Source of the DNA: Desulfobacteraceae bacterium
GTDB taxonomy: Bacteria > Desulfobacterota > Desulfobacteria > Desulfobacterales > Desulfosalsimonadaceae
NCBI GenBank assembly: GCA_014237465.1
Contig: JABZFM010000010.1
Location: 1-64,000, forward strand
Direction: 5' to 3'
DNA length: 64,000 nt
The notes under the pieces are model-generated. The model worked only from the letters and a program-made list of their open reading frames with translations. It had not been told where the DNA came from and made no database searches. This document shows positions 52,205 to 60,776 of the stretch, one piece after another. How positions within the stretch are numbered: position 1 is the first letter of the stretch; every line of letters begins with the position of its first letter. Both the position numbers and the translations under genes were made by a program.

Positions 52205-52957
52205 ATGAACAATACTATGATGGCCTTAAATACAAAAACCGATCCCATTCCAATGTATTATAAACTTCAGCAGGAAATAAAGGAACTGGTAGAAAACGGG
52301 GAATGGGTGCCTGGGGATGTGATCCCTTCATCCAGAAAGATTTCTGAAACATATAATGTCAGCATGGGAACCGTTCAAAAAGCCATTTTAAATCTCGTGA
52401 ACGAAAATTACCTTTATTGCATCCAGGGTAAAGGTACGTATGTCGCCACAACAAATATCAAGCAGGAAAGCATCCGCTATTCAAGGTTGCGTCTGGATTT
52501 TGAAGGAAGCGATCCGTCCTTTAAAATTAAGTTGATTGATTTTGAAACCGTTAAGGGAATTGGTAGAGTCAATCATCTCCTGAAAGTATCTGAAGACAGC
52601 AGGCTCTACAAAATCAGGCGTATTTTTTCGCAAAAAGGAAATCCCTCAATTTACAATATTTCTTATCTGCCGTGTGAAAAATTTGAAGATTTTGAGAAAA
52701 AAATTGTTTTTCGCCTGAGAAGAATGACCCTCTGGGAATCCATTGAGCAGACTTACGGATTGCCGACAATTAAAAACAAAGAACTTTTTGGCCTTTGTTA
52801 TGCTGACCAGGAAGTCTCTGAAGAATTGGGTATTCAAAAGGGCGATCCCATTCTCTCCATTGAAATGCTTTCTTATACTTACAAAGACCAACCCTATGAA
52901 TACAGAATAAGCTACTCAAAACCCGATACAAAAAGGTTTTATCGCGAAATATCATGA
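52205..52957 (+). CDS. GntR/UTRA-family transcriptional regulator, paralogue 2
   Basis: A protein of about 250 residues with GntR helix-turn-helix (SSRKISETYNVSMGTVQKAI) and UTRA domain, clearly homologous along its length to the gene at 51124. I start at 52205 with GAGG upstream. The putative operator between its promoter and start, identical to a site 11 kb downstream, marks it as the likely local regulator of the island. The stop overlaps the beginning of a longer frame for the next gene. Confidence 0.88.
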   Translation: MNNTMMALNTKTDPIPMYYKLQQEIKELVENGEWVPGDVIPSSRKISETYNVSMGTVQKAILNLVNENYLYCIQGKGTYVATTNIKQESIRYSRLRLDFEGSDPSFKIKLIDFETVKGIGRVNHLLKVSEDSRLYKIRRIFSQKGNPSIYNISYLPCEKFEDFEKKIVFRLRRMTLWESIEQTYGLPTIKNKELFGLCYADQEVSEELGIQKGDPILSIEMLSYTYKDQPYEYRISYSKPDTKRFYREIS

Positions 52958-52983
52958 TGAGAATCATATTTAAAGAGGAAAAA

Positions 52984-53925
52984 ATGAAAGCAAATAACAA
53001 TTTCGAAATGACAAGACTTGATGATTTCAGCGGCAAGGACCGCCAATTTGCAAGCGGTGAAGGAAAAGGCGTGCAGATGAAAAAATGGAAACCATTCACA
53101 GACTTTGTTTTAAACAAACTCGTAAAAAAGGCAGAAATAATCAACGGGGAAGCATTACTTCCAAACAATGGCCGACCGGTCGTTGCTATTGCATCCCACG
53201 GCCCCAATGTAGCCTGGATGCCCCTTGCGGCGCTTGTTGGAAAATTTTTTATCGATAATGGACACGGAAACATCATCGGTGGAATGTATCCACATAAAGC
53301 ATTGTTTTTGATACCGGGCCTTAAAGGATATTACAGAAGAGTCTTAGGAACACCGACTGATGTGAACACGGTTGATGATATTGTTGAATTACTCAAAAAC
53401 AATGAAATCGGGTTGACCGGCACCGCTCCCGAGGGCGCGAACTGTCTTTTGTCCTTTAACGAGTATGTTGCCCCTTTTCGATCAAAAGGAATGATTGCGG
53501 CAGCAATTAAAGCAGACACAAGCATATGTCTGATGGCCCACCAGGGTGCTGAAGACTGGAATATAAGGGCCGATCTCCCTTTTGGCTGGAGAGTACCGTT
53601 TACCAATGGCCTAAAAGGTGTTAATATTCCACTTCCGCCATACAAGAAGATCAATCGCTATATTGTTCTGTGCAAGCGGTATAAACCCTCTATTTCATCA
53701 GCAGACTTAAAAAATAAGACAAAAAGAGAAGCACGTTTGCTTTTAAATATTGAAATCGAGAGGATCCGCGCTGAAATGAATTTGATGACAGATGAAGTCA
53801 AAGAATTAATGAAAAAAAAGACAATTCAACTCAGATTGGCAAAACCGCAACCAGTCGATCCATGGCAAAGTAAAATACTTCAAATTCAAGGCGGACCATT
53901 TCCTGCGGATGAGGCGTACGGATAG
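52984..53925 (+). CDS. Atypical lysophospholipid-acyltransferase-like protein 1
   Basis: A protein of about 313 residues resembling the LPLAT/PlsC fold. The catalytic-His region reads SHGPNVAW (H72), so the Asp of the usual Hx4D motif is absent; the PEG-like motif is TAPEGANC (149-151), comparable to FPEG. No transmembrane segment is clear. It may transfer an acyl group from acyl-CoA to an unusual acceptor, or it may have lost activity. It starts with GAGGAAA upstream and lies directly behind the second gntR gene. Confidence 0.7.
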   Translation: MKANNNFEMTRLDDFSGKDRQFASGEGKGVQMKKWKPFTDFVLNKLVKKAEIINGEALLPNNGRPVVAIASHGPNVAWMPLAALVGKFFIDNGHGNIIGGMYPHKALFLIPGLKGYYRRVLGTPTDVNTVDDIVELLKNNEIGLTGTAPEGANCLLSFNEYVAPFRSKGMIAAAIKADTSICLMAHQGAEDWNIRADLPFGWRVPFTNGLKGVNIPLPPYKKINRYIVLCKRYKPSISSADLKNKTKREARLLLNIEIERIRAEMNLMTDEVKELMKKKTIQLRLAKPQPVDPWQSKILQIQGGPFPADEAYG

Positions 53926-54019
53926 TCTGCTATAGTTGACGATATGGCGGAACATATAAACCGGACTTATTACAAATTAATTTCAAATTTATAACCAATT
54001 AATAGTTAAGGGAAAAGCA

Positions 54020-55024
54020 ATGTACAGCACAATGACAAAAATGCCTGAAACAGGCCAATATTTATTCAACGATGCCCTGATGTATGAGACGACGTATGAA
54101 ACGATGAATAAGACGATGAATTATACAAAGACCATTGGCATTGATAATGAAGCCAATATGGTGAAGCCAGCCAAGAACGGCCGGGCCAATGGAATAAATG
54201 AAATAATAAGCAAGCGTACGGAAAAATGGTCCGTGGCAGGACAGAACCCTGATGTAATGGATAAACAAAGTGCCATATGGGATTTTCTTCTGGATCATTA
54301 TTTCCGTGTGGAAATGACCGGCTGGGAACGTCTGCCGGACAATGCCTCCATGCTTGTCGGAGTTCATTCGGGGACCTGGTTGACAATGGATGCGTGGACC
54401 CTGTGCGCGGAATGGTGGCGAAGGTACCAAGGTAAGCGCATTCTTCACGGCACGGCTCACGATGTATTAATGGCTCTGCCTGGCATTGGGAAATACTTTC
54501 GTAATGTGGGCGTGATTCCGGCAAAACGTGCTTCTGTCACAGCAGCGTTTGCCGCAGGACACGACGTTGTTATCTGGCCGGGGGGTGAAGTGGATGCCAT
54601 GCGTTCGTGGTCCAAGCGTCATGACGTTGTTCTTGGCGGGCGAAAGGGATTTATTCGTCAGGCAATTCGCTCAGGCGTGCCGATTGTACCGGTTGCGACG
54701 GTCGGCGGCCATGACACCGTATTTGTTCTTTCGGAATGCCGAAAGCTGGCGAAAATGCTTGGTTTGAAGAAGTTGCTGAGAACTGAGATCGCTCCGCTTA
54801 TCCTTGGTTTTCCGTTCGGGATTACGCTTGAGGCCTTCCCTATGCACATTCCGCTTCCGGCCAAGATACGGACTGAAATACTCGATCCAATCAAAATCGA
54901 TACTAATCCCGACCGTGAGAACGATAATGTATATGTCGACAAAATATATAAAGAGGTCGAACGCTCTATTCAGGAGGGGGTGAACCGTCTCGCACGTCTT
55001 TCGAAGGGACCTTTCTTTGGATAG
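54020..55024 (+). CDS. Atypical lysophospholipid/diacylglycerol acyltransferase-like protein 2
   Basis: A 334-residue LPLAT-like protein. The His region is VGVHSGTWLTMD (H116), again without Asp at the fifth following position; the second motif is VIWPGGEVDAMR (WPGGE at 186-190), in place of FPEGT. The N-terminal 50 residues are low-complexity (repeats of YET, NKTMN) and may be dispensable. It resembles the DGAT2/plant-like acyltransferase branch more than PlsC. It is co-directional with the first LPLAT-like gene, with 94 bp between them. Confidence 0.72.
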   Translation: MYSTMTKMPETGQYLFNDALMYETTYETMNKTMNYTKTIGIDNEANMVKPAKNGRANGINEIISKRTEKWSVAGQNPDVMDKQSAIWDFLLDHYFRVEMTGWERLPDNASMLVGVHSGTWLTMDAWTLCAEWWRRYQGKRILHGTAHDVLMALPGIGKYFRNVGVIPAKRASVTAAFAAGHDVVIWPGGEVDAMRSWSKRHDVVLGGRKGFIRQAIRSGVPIVPVATVGGHDTVFVLSECRKLAKMLGLKKLLRTEIAPLILGFPFGITLEAFPMHIPLPAKIRTEILDPIKIDTNPDRENDNVYVDKIYKEVERSIQEGVNRLARLSKGPFFG

Positions 55025-55035
55025 ATATAATTGCT

Positions 55036-55154
55036 GGCTTTGTAAAAAAATCAACTTCTGCGTTGCGATGCATCCTTCGTCACTCAACGTACATTCGTAC
55101 GCCTCGCTCCTCAGGATTTTCGCGCCTTGAATTTGAACTTTTTACTTTGCCATC
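55036..55154 (+). repeat. Dispersed palindromic repeat, family A, copy 3
   Basis: Same orientation and layout as the unit at 10159-10280: begins GGCTTTGTAAAAAAATC, contains CATCCTTCGTCACT and CGTACGCCTCGCTCCTCAGG, and ends ACTTTTTACTTTGCCATC. It lies between the second LPLAT gene and the flavoprotein gene. Confidence 0.75.
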
Positions 55155-55249
55155 TGAATATGACTTTTACAGAATCATTATAATTGCACGATAAAAAAAA
55201 TGACTATAGAAGCCGGAGGCACATTTCCGTGAAATTAAAAGGAGGAACC

Positions 55250-56917
55250 ATGAATAAAGACTATCCAATTATTAACGCTGACGTGCTCATTCTCGGTGGC
55301 GGCAGTGCCGGCGTTATGGCAGCGATCCGGGCGAAGGAATTAAACCCAAACCAAAAAGTGGTTGTTTTCGAAAAAGGTGACATGAAATATTCCGGGTGTA
55401 TTGCCAGGGGTATGGATGCCTTAAATATCGTAGCCATTCCTGAAATATCAACCCCGGAACTCTATGTGGAATCCAACTCCATTGCCTGTGAGGGGATCAT
55501 GGATGAGCCGGTGAATTACCGGATGGCGGAGCGAAGCTGGGAAATGATGAAAAAGCTCGAGGATTGGGGTGTTTTCTTTCCTAAAGATGAAAATGACCAG
55601 TATGATATTCTTCAGGTGCATCCTAAAGGAAAATTCTGCGTGACCATGAAAGAGCCGGAACTTAAAACTATTCTGGCGAAAAAAGCAGTGGACCTTGGGG
55701 TAAAAATTATCAATCGGACTATGGCGGTCAGGCTTCTTAAAGATGGAGACAGAATTTCCGGGGCCATCGGCATGAATGTCCGGTCCGGTGAGATTATTGT
55801 CTGCAAGGCCAAAACAGTCATCCTTTCATCCGGTGGAACCGCAAGGTTCGGACTCCCGGACAACGGTCATCTCTACGGTGTATATGATTATCCCGGTAAT
55901 ACCGGTGACGGTTATTGTCTGGCATACCGGGCAGGCGCTGAGTTGAGCGGATTTGAATACACTCTGGTTTATTATATTGTAAAAGATATTAATGCGCCCC
56001 TTCTTTATATTACATTAACCCGGGGGGCAAAACTCTTTAATGCCTTTAACGAGCGCAAGGATCAGGCCCATCCTTCAATTAGAAGTATGTTTAAAGAACA
56101 TGTCATGGAAGATAGCGGTCCCATGCGGATCAATATGAACCATCTTCCTGAAGAGAAAGTCAAGGAGATCGAAGAGCTCCTCTTTACCACTGAACGGCCG
56201 GCCTGTGAACGATTTTATGAGGGGCGCGGTATTGATTTTAGAACCGGTGAAATTGAATTATGGCCCACTGAGGTATTTTTATGCGGAGGGCATGGATTGA
56301 CAGGCGTTCGGGTGAATGAAAATGCAGAGACGGCCGTTCCCGGCTTATATGCGGCCGGTGACACTTCTCTGGTGGCACGTGGTCATTTATCCGGTGCGTT
56401 TGTTTTTGGAGAGATCTCAGCCGAAAGTGCATCTGAGTTTGCGGCAAAAAATGGTGACGTTTCCTTAGATGAAGAACAAATCAATGCGTTTATAAGTGAA
56501 AGAGATTCCAGGCTAGCTCAAAATACAAATGAAATCGCCATCGAAGAGTTTGAGTATAAAGTCAGACGGCGGATCAGCGATTATATTAAACCGCCTAAAA
56601 ATGAGTATAAACTGGACCGCGCGTTATGGTGGATGGATCGGTTCCGCGAGGAACTGTCTACAATGGTTCGTGTGCAGGATGTGCATGATCTTTTCAAATT
56701 ATTTGAGGTAGAAAATATTATTCAATGTGCCACGATGAGTGCACTTGCGTCAAAAGAACGCAAGGAAAGCCGCTGGACGCCCTGGCATTATCGGAGTGAT
56801 TACCCTGAAACCAATGAGCAGGAATTTAAAAAACATATCGTGTTGACCCAGGGAGAAAGGCTGGAAGATGTGAAAATATCTTATGCGCCGATTATTCGCA
56901 TGGACAAGGAGGCATAA
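55250..56917 (+). CDS. Fumarate reductase/adenylylsulfate reductase-like flavoprotein
   Basis: A 555-residue FAD enzyme of the succinate dehydrogenase/fumarate reductase/AprA superfamily. The FAD motif ILGGGSAGVMAA is at 14-25, the substrate-domain region includes GVFFPKDENDQYD, and the C-terminal FAD segment GLYAAGDTSLVARGHLSG is intact. The residues HPKGKFC are reminiscent of AprA, but neither the sulfate-reduction gene partners (aprB, sat) nor an ATP-sulfurylase context is here. The next gene encodes an Fe-S flavoprotein with a 3-bp gap, so it may be a dedicated reductase or dehydrogenase of the catabolic pathway. Start at 55250 has AAGGAGG. Confidence 0.85.
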   Translation: MNKDYPIINADVLILGGGSAGVMAAIRAKELNPNQKVVVFEKGDMKYSGCIARGMDALNIVAIPEISTPELYVESNSIACEGIMDEPVNYRMAERSWEMMKKLEDWGVFFPKDENDQYDILQVHPKGKFCVTMKEPELKTILAKKAVDLGVKIINRTMAVRLLKDGDRISGAIGMNVRSGEIIVCKAKTVILSSGGTARFGLPDNGHLYGVYDYPGNTGDGYCLAYRAGAELSGFEYTLVYYIVKDINAPLLYITLTRGAKLFNAFNERKDQAHPSIRSMFKEHVMEDSGPMRINMNHLPEEKVKEIEELLFTTERPACERFYEGRGIDFRTGEIELWPTEVFLCGGHGLTGVRVNENAETAVPGLYAAGDTSLVARGHLSGAFVFGEISAESASEFAAKNGDVSLDEEQINAFISERDSRLAQNTNEIAIEEFEYKVRRRISDYIKPPKNEYKLDRALWWMDRFREELSTMVRVQDVHDLFKLFEVENIIQCATMSALASKERKESRWTPWHYRSDYPETNEQEFKKHIVLTQGERLEDVKISYAPIIRMDKEA

Positions 56918-56920
56918 CCA

Positions 56921-58543
56921 ATGAGATTAAATTTATTAGAAAGTCTATCCGATAATATCGCCATTGATAAGGACAAATGTGTATTCTGCAGCATTTGTGT
57001 GAACACCTGTATTTTAGACAATTTAAGAATGAAACTGGCGCCCTGCCGCCAGGGGTGCCCCTTAGGCGTTAACTGTCAGGGGTACGTTCAATTGATTGCC
57101 AGGGGAGAAGAAAAACAGGCAATGGAAATACTGAGAAAAGATTTACCTTTTCCAGCGATTCTTGGACGCGTATGTTCTCACCCCTGTGAAGAAACGTGTC
57201 ATAGAAAAGAAACAGAGGGGGACGCAGTTGCGATCCGAAACCTGAAACGGTATCTGGCGGATCAATTTGCGGATGAGGCGATTCCCTTGCCGGAAATGCA
57301 ACCGGATTCAGGCAAAACAATAGCTATTGTCGGATCAGGGCCTGCCGGAATGATGGCAGCATATGATCTTAGAATCCAGGGCCATTTGGTAACGATTTTT
57401 GATTCTGAAAAAGAACCCGGAGGAATGCTGCGCTGGGCGATTCCGGATTTCAGGCTTCCCCAATCTGTATTAGACAAGGAAATGGGACTGCTCGCTGACA
57501 TGGGCGTTTCTTTTCAATGCAATGTTGCCATTGGCAAAGATAAAACCATAGAAGCACTCAAAAATGAATTTGATGCGGTTGTTGTTGCCACCGGTTGTCC
57601 AGAACATGGGTTGCTTCATATTGCAGGAGAAGAAAAACAGGGCGTCTACCATGGCCTGCCGTTTCTTAAAATTGTTCATGAAGGGAAAAGCCCCGAGATC
57701 GGCGAAAAAGTAATTGTTATCGGTGGTGGAAACGTTGCTGTGGATTCCGCGCAAACAGCACTCAGGCTGGGAGCAAAAGAAGTTACGATGGCAACCCTTG
57801 AATCTGATAAGCAACTCCCAGCATTTCCCGAAGCTATTGAGAGCGCTGCGGCGGAAGGGATTAAGTTTGAGTGTTCATGGGGAAATCCCAAGCTGAATTT
57901 TCAGGACGACCGGTTAATCGGGATCGATTTTCAGCGTTGTGTGCAGGTTTTTGATGACTGCGGCTGCTTTGCGCCCAGTTTTGATGATTGTGAGTTGCAT
58001 TATCTGGATGCAGACACCGTTATCATCGCCATTGGTCAGCAGGTGGATAAGGCATTTTTAGAATCTGCAGGACTGATTCAAGATGATAAAATGGCAGTGG
58101 ATCCTCTCACGCTTCAGGCCCCGAATACACCGGATGAGAAAGTTTTTGTGGCAGGGGATACTCACAAAGGGCCGTCGTCGGTTATTCATGCACTGGCAAG
58201 TGGCCGGGAGGCTGCAGAATCAGTGCATCGATTTCTTTGTGGAGAACATTTACGATTTGGCAGAGCATATCCTGGACCCATTGAAACTGAATTTGATATT
58301 GATACAAGCGGGGCCTCTTTAGATAAACGCATTATTGTCACTGAACATCATGCAAAAGGCAAAGGGGATTTTCAGGAGATTGAATCGTCTATCACTCAGG
58401 AAGCAGCTCGATTGGAAGCAAAGCGCTGCTATTCCTGCGGGCAGCCATTTGGTAAATTCAGAACATGCTGGTTTTGCCTGCCTTGTGAAGTGGAGTGTCC
58501 CAATGATGCACTCAAGGTGAAGATTCCATATTTATTAAGGTGA
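56921..58543 (+). CDS. GltD-like NAD(P)-dependent Fe-S flavoprotein
   Basis: A 540-residue protein: an N-terminal 4Fe-4S motif (Cys 20, 23, 26, 30), a Fer4_20/DPYD-type Cys-rich helical domain (Cys 42, 46, 52, 85, 89, 93), an FAD motif GSGPAGMMAA at 138-147, an NAD(P) motif GGGNVAVDSAQTAL near 268, and a C-terminal ferredoxin-like region CYSCGQPFG...CWFCLPCEVECP. It should move electrons between NAD(P)H and Fe-S/flavin partners, most likely the preceding flavoprotein. Such fusions resemble glutamate synthase small subunit but with added clusters. Confidence 0.87.
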   Translation: MRLNLLESLSDNIAIDKDKCVFCSICVNTCILDNLRMKLAPCRQGCPLGVNCQGYVQLIARGEEKQAMEILRKDLPFPAILGRVCSHPCEETCHRKETEGDAVAIRNLKRYLADQFADEAIPLPEMQPDSGKTIAIVGSGPAGMMAAYDLRIQGHLVTIFDSEKEPGGMLRWAIPDFRLPQSVLDKEMGLLADMGVSFQCNVAIGKDKTIEALKNEFDAVVVATGCPEHGLLHIAGEEKQGVYHGLPFLKIVHEGKSPEIGEKVIVIGGGNVAVDSAQTALRLGAKEVTMATLESDKQLPAFPEAIESAAAEGIKFECSWGNPKLNFQDDRLIGIDFQRCVQVFDDCGCFAPSFDDCELHYLDADTVIIAIGQQVDKAFLESAGLIQDDKMAVDPLTLQAPNTPDEKVFVAGDTHKGPSSVIHALASGREAAESVHRFLCGEHLRFGRAYPGPIETEFDIDTSGASLDKRIIVTEHHAKGKGDFQEIESSITQEAARLEAKRCYSCGQPFGKFRTCWFCLPCEVECPNDALKVKIPYLLR

Positions 58544-58574
58544 TTAGTTTATTAAACAATAAAAGGAGGATAAC

Positions 58575-59450
58575 ATGATTAAAAAAGTTGGTTTTGTAGG
58601 TCTGGGTGCCATGGGAAAGGGCATGGCGTTTAATCTGCTGAATGCAGGTTTTGAAATGAGCGTTTACGATTTAAATCCTGAAATACTTAAAACCTTTGAA
58701 CAGGCAGGTGCTAAAATCGCAAACAGCCCCAAAGAGGTGGCACAGGTCTCGGATGTGGTCATGACCATGTTGCCGGAGCCACAGCATGTCGAATCAGTAT
58801 ATCTTGGGGAAAACGGTTTATTAGAGGGCGCCCACGAAGGGCTCTATCTCATTGATTCCAGCACAGTTGATCCGGAGTGTAATAAAAAAGTGTGTGAGGC
58901 GTCCGCCAAAGTGGGGGTAACCATGTTTGACGCCCCGGTTGGTGGTTCTCCTATGGAAGCTGCTGCCGGTAACCTTGTTATGCTGGTCGGCGGTAAAAAG
59001 AAAGATATGGCAGCCTGCCGTCCTGTATTAGATGTCGTGGGACAGCTTTCTCTCTTTTGCGGTCCCATAGGCATGGGTTCTGCCGTAAAACTTGCCAATA
59101 ACCTCATGACAATGAATATAATGGCTCTGGTCATTGAGGGATATACTATGGCTGAAGACGCCGGAGTGGATACCAAGGTTTTGGCCGAATTGCAGCGTCT
59201 TAACGTTCCAAGAGTATTTGATATGATGGTATTGATGTTTATGGCCAAAATTGACGATGTGGGATTCCAGACAATTCTTGCGCACAAGGATGTTCGCCTG
59301 GCTTTAAAAATGGCGGAAGATACGGGCACACCGCTGCCTTTAGGGTCTGTGGTAAAATCTCTTTTGCAAATGAACATTCGGCAGGGACGGGGAAAGCTCG
59401 GTTTGCAGTCCGCCAGACGTTTTTATGTAAAAGAAGATGACAACTCGTAA
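58575..59450 (+). CDS. Beta-hydroxyacid (3-hydroxyisobutyrate-type) dehydrogenase
   Basis: A 291-residue NAD(P)-dependent enzyme of the 3-hydroxyisobutyrate dehydrogenase family. The cofactor motif GLGAMGKGM is at 9-17, the substrate motif DAPVGGSPMEAAAG at 119-132 (variant of the typical DAPVSGG), and the catalytic Lys is K172 in GSAVKLANNLM. It would oxidise a beta-hydroxyacid to the semialdehyde or ketone. Ribosome site AAGGAGG. Its substrate in this context is unknown. Confidence 0.88.
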   Translation: MIKKVGFVGLGAMGKGMAFNLLNAGFEMSVYDLNPEILKTFEQAGAKIANSPKEVAQVSDVVMTMLPEPQHVESVYLGENGLLEGAHEGLYLIDSSTVDPECNKKVCEASAKVGVTMFDAPVGGSPMEAAAGNLVMLVGGKKKDMAACRPVLDVVGQLSLFCGPIGMGSAVKLANNLMTMNIMALVIEGYTMAEDAGVDTKVLAELQRLNVPRVFDMMVLMFMAKIDDVGFQTILAHKDVRLALKMAEDTGTPLPLGSVVKSLLQMNIRQGRGKLGLQSARRFYVKEDDNS

Positions 59451-59494
59451 TTGCTTTCAAATATTTTATAAAAAAAGAGACAGGAGAATATAAA

Positions 59495-60502
59495 ATGCAG
59501 GATAAAATTGATCAATACAAAGCTGCCGCCAAGCGTGCAGCAGAGTGGACCCTTAGCCTCATGAATGAGGATGGCAGTTACAAGGAAACTGAACATATCG
59601 TCATGGGTATGTTTAAGGCCCCCCTTGCCATGAAAACAGCCGGATATGTCAAGGAAGCCGAAACTACCCTGAATTATATCGAGAAACATTTTTTTGAAGA
59701 TGGCAATTTCAATGAAGGCCATTGTGATCCTTCCATGTCAGTGTTCAACAACTATCGAAATGCCTGGTTGTGCTGGGGCGCCCATGAGCTGGGCAGGGAT
59801 GATCTGGCAAATGCCGGTGCTGATTATTTAGAAAGCATGGTGCACCCTGAAATCGGTGGCATACCCTGTCGAAAAGAATACCATGATATGTTCCAGATTC
59901 TGGACTGGGGTTCAACCGCCCTGGGACTGGTAGCCTTATCAATTGTTGGCAGGAAAGAAGCTGCCATAAAATGTGGTGAATTTCTTGAAAAAATGCTGGA
60001 TGATCAGCCTGAGCCGGATGAACGATTGTACTTGCGTAAATTATGGTTAAATAAACACTTGATTACTGTATGCCAACCCCATGAAATCCCGGAGTATGTA
60101 CTGGATTTTCAACTTCCTGGCATGGCTTACTGGTATTTCGGAGCTGCCATGGCCGGTCTTACAAAATTATATGAACTCACACAGGATTCCCGCTGGCTGG
60201 AAACTGCTGACAGGATTTTTGGTTTGACCCAAAAATGCAGAAAAGAAGTGTATGAAGATTTGACGTCCGGCAAAATCGGCTGGGGGTGTTCATGGCTTTA
60301 TAATGCCACCGGTGATCAGAAATATGCCGATGTTGTTGTTAAAGTAGCAGATCATCAATTAAAAATTCAAGAACCGGCCGGTGGCTGGGTCCGCAGGCCG
60401 TTATTTCAATCTGCAGAAGAACAACCCAATATTTTTGGTATTGAAGTTACCCAGGAGAGGGTTGTCTGGTTGGATTATTATGCACAGGCGCTTTCGAAAT
60501 AA
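59495..60502 (+). CDS. Predicted alpha/alpha-toroid protein of unknown function
   Basis: A 335-residue soluble protein made of repeating helical pairs, each with an aromatic/Gly turn, for example AAEWTLSLMNEDGSY, LGWGCSWLYNATGDQ-like GKIGWGCSWLY, and PAGGWVRRPLF. The pattern suggests the six-hairpin toroid of terpene cyclases, prenyltransferases and some glycosidases. No catalytic motif (DDxD, DXDD or glycosidase acids) is recognised. It is embedded in the catabolic run with AGGAG upstream, so it may act on the cyclic or hydrophobic substrate. Function not assigned. Confidence 0.65.
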   Translation: MQDKIDQYKAAAKRAAEWTLSLMNEDGSYKETEHIVMGMFKAPLAMKTAGYVKEAETTLNYIEKHFFEDGNFNEGHCDPSMSVFNNYRNAWLCWGAHELGRDDLANAGADYLESMVHPEIGGIPCRKEYHDMFQILDWGSTALGLVALSIVGRKEAAIKCGEFLEKMLDDQPEPDERLYLRKLWLNKHLITVCQPHEIPEYVLDFQLPGMAYWYFGAAMAGLTKLYELTQDSRWLETADRIFGLTQKCRKEVYEDLTSGKIGWGCSWLYNATGDQKYADVVVKVADHQLKIQEPAGGWVRRPLFQSAEEQPNIFGIEVTQERVVWLDYYAQALSK

Positions 60503-60503
60503 T

Positions 60504-60670
60504 CAGTGGCTGAACGGAAAGTCCATTTATTCGTAGGTTGGGTTGAGCCCCATGGGTTATGTTGGGTTTCGTACCTCAACCCAACCTACGAAAATCAAAT
60601 GTTTACCAACACAAAAATTGAAAGGGCGTAACCCAACAAATCATACGGCCGGGTTTCCGTTTAACCACTA
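60504..60670 (+). repeat. GTAGGTTGGGTT palindromic repeat, copy 3
   Basis: About 167 bp bounded by AGTGGCTGAACGGAAAG and the mirrored CTTTCCGTTTAACCACT-like right end, with the GTAGGTTGGGTTGAG palindrome in the centre. Same orientation as copy 1. It lies just after the toroid gene. Confidence 0.78.
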
Positions 60671-60680
60671 AATAGTGAAT

Positions 60681-60735
60681 AGACTGAAGGTTGAGGATGG
60701 TTGACAATTAATAATTGGCCTTCAGCCTTCAGTCT
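60681..60735. repeat. Inverted repeat AGACTGAAGG upstream of the symporter
   Basis: AGACTGAAGGTTGA (60681-60694) pairs with TCAGCCTTCAGTCT (60722-60735) with one mismatch. It resembles the dispersed ACTGAAGGCTGAAGG-type repeats found in many genomes. It may form a hairpin in the leader of the symporter mRNA. Confidence 0.5.
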
Positions 60736-60776
60736 TCTTCCTTCAGCCTATATACCTTGTTATTGGGGAGATTAAC

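Noticed and set aside
54066-54524. Antisense frames over the second acyltransferase-like gene
   Set aside because: Repetitive Ser/His-rich translation that mirrors the low-complexity start of the real gene.
55250-56917. Calling this gene aprA (adenylylsulfate reductase alpha)
   Set aside because: Only superfamily similarity is visible; it lacks an adjacent aprB or sat and is shorter than AprA. A generic fumarate reductase-like name is safer.
58844-59377. 177-residue frame antisense to the hydroxyacid dehydrogenase
   Set aside because: The sense gene has complete cofactor and catalytic motifs; the antisense frame has none.
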